DNA of 64,000 bases. Origin: Edaphobacter lichenicola. Its GTDB lineage: Bacteria > Acidobacteriota > Terriglobia > Terriglobales > Acidobacteriaceae. Where the stretch lies: contig NZ_CP073696.1 of the NCBI RefSeq assembly GCF_025264645.1, positions 5,146,001 to 5,210,000 on the forward strand. Direction: 5' to 3'. A program made the position numbers and the translations under genes. Below, piece after piece: positions 63,278-64,000 of the stretch. The notes under the pieces are model-generated. The model worked only from the letters and a program-made list of their open reading frames with translations. It was not told where the DNA came from and did no database searches. The stretch's first letter is position 1; each line of letters begins with the position of its first letter.

Positions 63278-64000
63278 ATGTCCCCCTTGAGTCCGGCGTA
63301 CTTCGCCTTTGCCGCCACAGCGATCACGCTGTATTGGCTCTGTTATCGCTGGAAAAACGCCCGCCTCTCGGTCCTTTTGCTGGCCAACGCCTTCTTCCTG
63401 GCCCGCCTCGCCTGGTTTTACCCCGTGCTTCTGCTGGCAGCCGCAACCATCGACTACCTCGTCGGCCTCGGCCTGCAAAGCATCCCCCGGGACCAGACCT
63501 CCCGCCGCCGAGCGCTCGTTTCCATCAGCGTCCTCTTGAACGTCGGCTTACTCGCCGCGACCAAGTGCATCCCCGTCGCGTTGGGCGAGCTCTACCGCTG
63601 GGTCTTCCCCCTCAGCCTCTCCTTTTACTGCTTCCAATCAATGACTTACACCATCGACCTCTTCCGAGGGATCGACCAGAAGGGAACTCGCAGCTACCTC
63701 ACGCACCTCACCTCTGCCTCGCTCTTCACTGTCATCGTGGCCGGCCCCATCAACCGCATCTCCGACCTTATCAAGCAACTTCAGCAGCCGTTCTCCCTCA
63801 CCCCAACCCAGGGCGGCCGAGCCTTCCTCCTCATCGCCTCGGGTCTCGGCAAGAAGCTCCTCATCGCCGACTTCCTCTCCAACAACGTCGCCAACCGCAT
63901 CTTCGACACACCCACCCTCTACAGCGGTGCCGAAGTCCTCATCGGTGTCTATGCCTACGCTCTCCAGATCTACTTCGACTTCTCCGGTTACACCGACATC
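63278..64000 (+). CDS. MBOAT family O-acyltransferase (partial, C-terminus outside window)
   Basis: ATG 63278 follows TTTGAGG and the frame stays open to the right edge, 241 residues. It is a polytopic membrane protein: ITLYWLCYRWKNARLSVLLL, YPVLLLAAATIDYLVGLGL, PLSLSFYCFQSMTYTIDLFR, VIVAGPINRISDLIKQL and LQIYFDFSGYTDI at the edge match AlgI/DltB-type acyltransferases. These move acyl groups onto exported polysaccharides or teichoic-acid-like polymers. The catalytic His lies beyond the window. The partner that takes the acyl group should be encoded just downstream. Confidence 0.93.
   Translation, partial: MSPLSPAYFAFAATAITLYWLCYRWKNARLSVLLLANAFFLARLAWFYPVLLLAAATIDYLVGLGLQSIPRDQTSRRRALVSISVLLNVGLLAATKCIPVALGELYRWVFPLSLSFYCFQSMTYTIDLFRGIDQKGTRSYLTHLTSASLFTVIVAGPINRISDLIKQLQQPFSLTPTQGGRAFLLIASGLGKKLLIADFLSNNVANRIFDTPTLYSGAEVLIGVYAYALQIYFDFSGYTDI

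Overview
The window looks like a chromosomal segment of an acidobacterium of the class Terriglobia (Terriglobus, Granulicella or Edaphobacter type). The reasons are four very large TonB-dependent receptors of the Oar-like type (about 1150-1200 residues, N-terminal carboxypeptidase-regulatory-like domain, an 'LNGRN'-like plug motif), many exported glycoside hydrolases, Tat-exported enzymes, and several kinds of non-coding intergenic repeat. This assignment is inference from gene content; no 16S gene is present. I found no tRNA, rRNA, CRISPR array, transposase or prophage.

Layout. 1-8.0 kb: a LacI regulator cut by the window edge, a TPR protein, a TonB receptor with a LacI-type operator in its promoter, and a GH20 beta-hexosaminidase; this reads as an aminosugar or chitin-fragment uptake locus. 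8.0-11.7 kb: a three-gene minus-strand operon (FAD oxidoreductase, DegT-type aminotransferase, family 2 glycosyltransferase), probably for a modified sugar. 12.3-16.6 kb: a Tat-exported three-subunit molybdenum hydroxylase of the PaoABC type with a small downstream gene. 16.9-20.7 kb: small hypothetical genes, an ATP-dependent DNA ligase and a LigD-type polymerase (DNA end joining), and an MliC-like lysozyme inhibitor. 21.1-31.4 kb: a nearly complete reductive pyrimidine degradation pathway (PreT, PreA, dihydropyrimidinase, amidohydrolase, class III aminotransferase, semialdehyde dehydrogenase) with an NCS1 permease and an unannotated 41-codon gene fused by stop/start overlap to preT.

31.5-38.5 kb holds the most informative block. 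Two cobalamin riboswitches point away from each other, one ahead of cbtBA (cobalt import) and one ahead of an Oar-like TonB receptor, with a histidine-phosphatase gene between them. This assigns a corrinoid or cobalt role to a receptor family whose substrates are mostly unknown. 38.7-43.3 kb: a penicillin-acylase-family amidase, an ArnT-like glycosyltransferase and a GntR regulator. 44.0-54.7 kb: two more TonB receptors around a LacI regulator, then a Tat-exported GH1 beta-glucosidase. 54.7-56.5 kb: a membrane-anchored MutS-like ATPase. 56.6-61.3 kb: etfB-etfA and the membrane Fe-S protein that passes ETF electrons to menaquinone, behind a FadR-like palindrome; the Fe-S protein carries an unusual tail with four RKKW-(Q/T)-PK repeats. 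61.3-64.0 kb: an esterase, an RlpA-like protein and the start of an MBOAT acyltransferase that runs off the end.

Starts were chosen by eye from Shine-Dalgarno spacing and signal peptides; in many cases I prefer a start inside the longest open frame, and this is stated for each gene.
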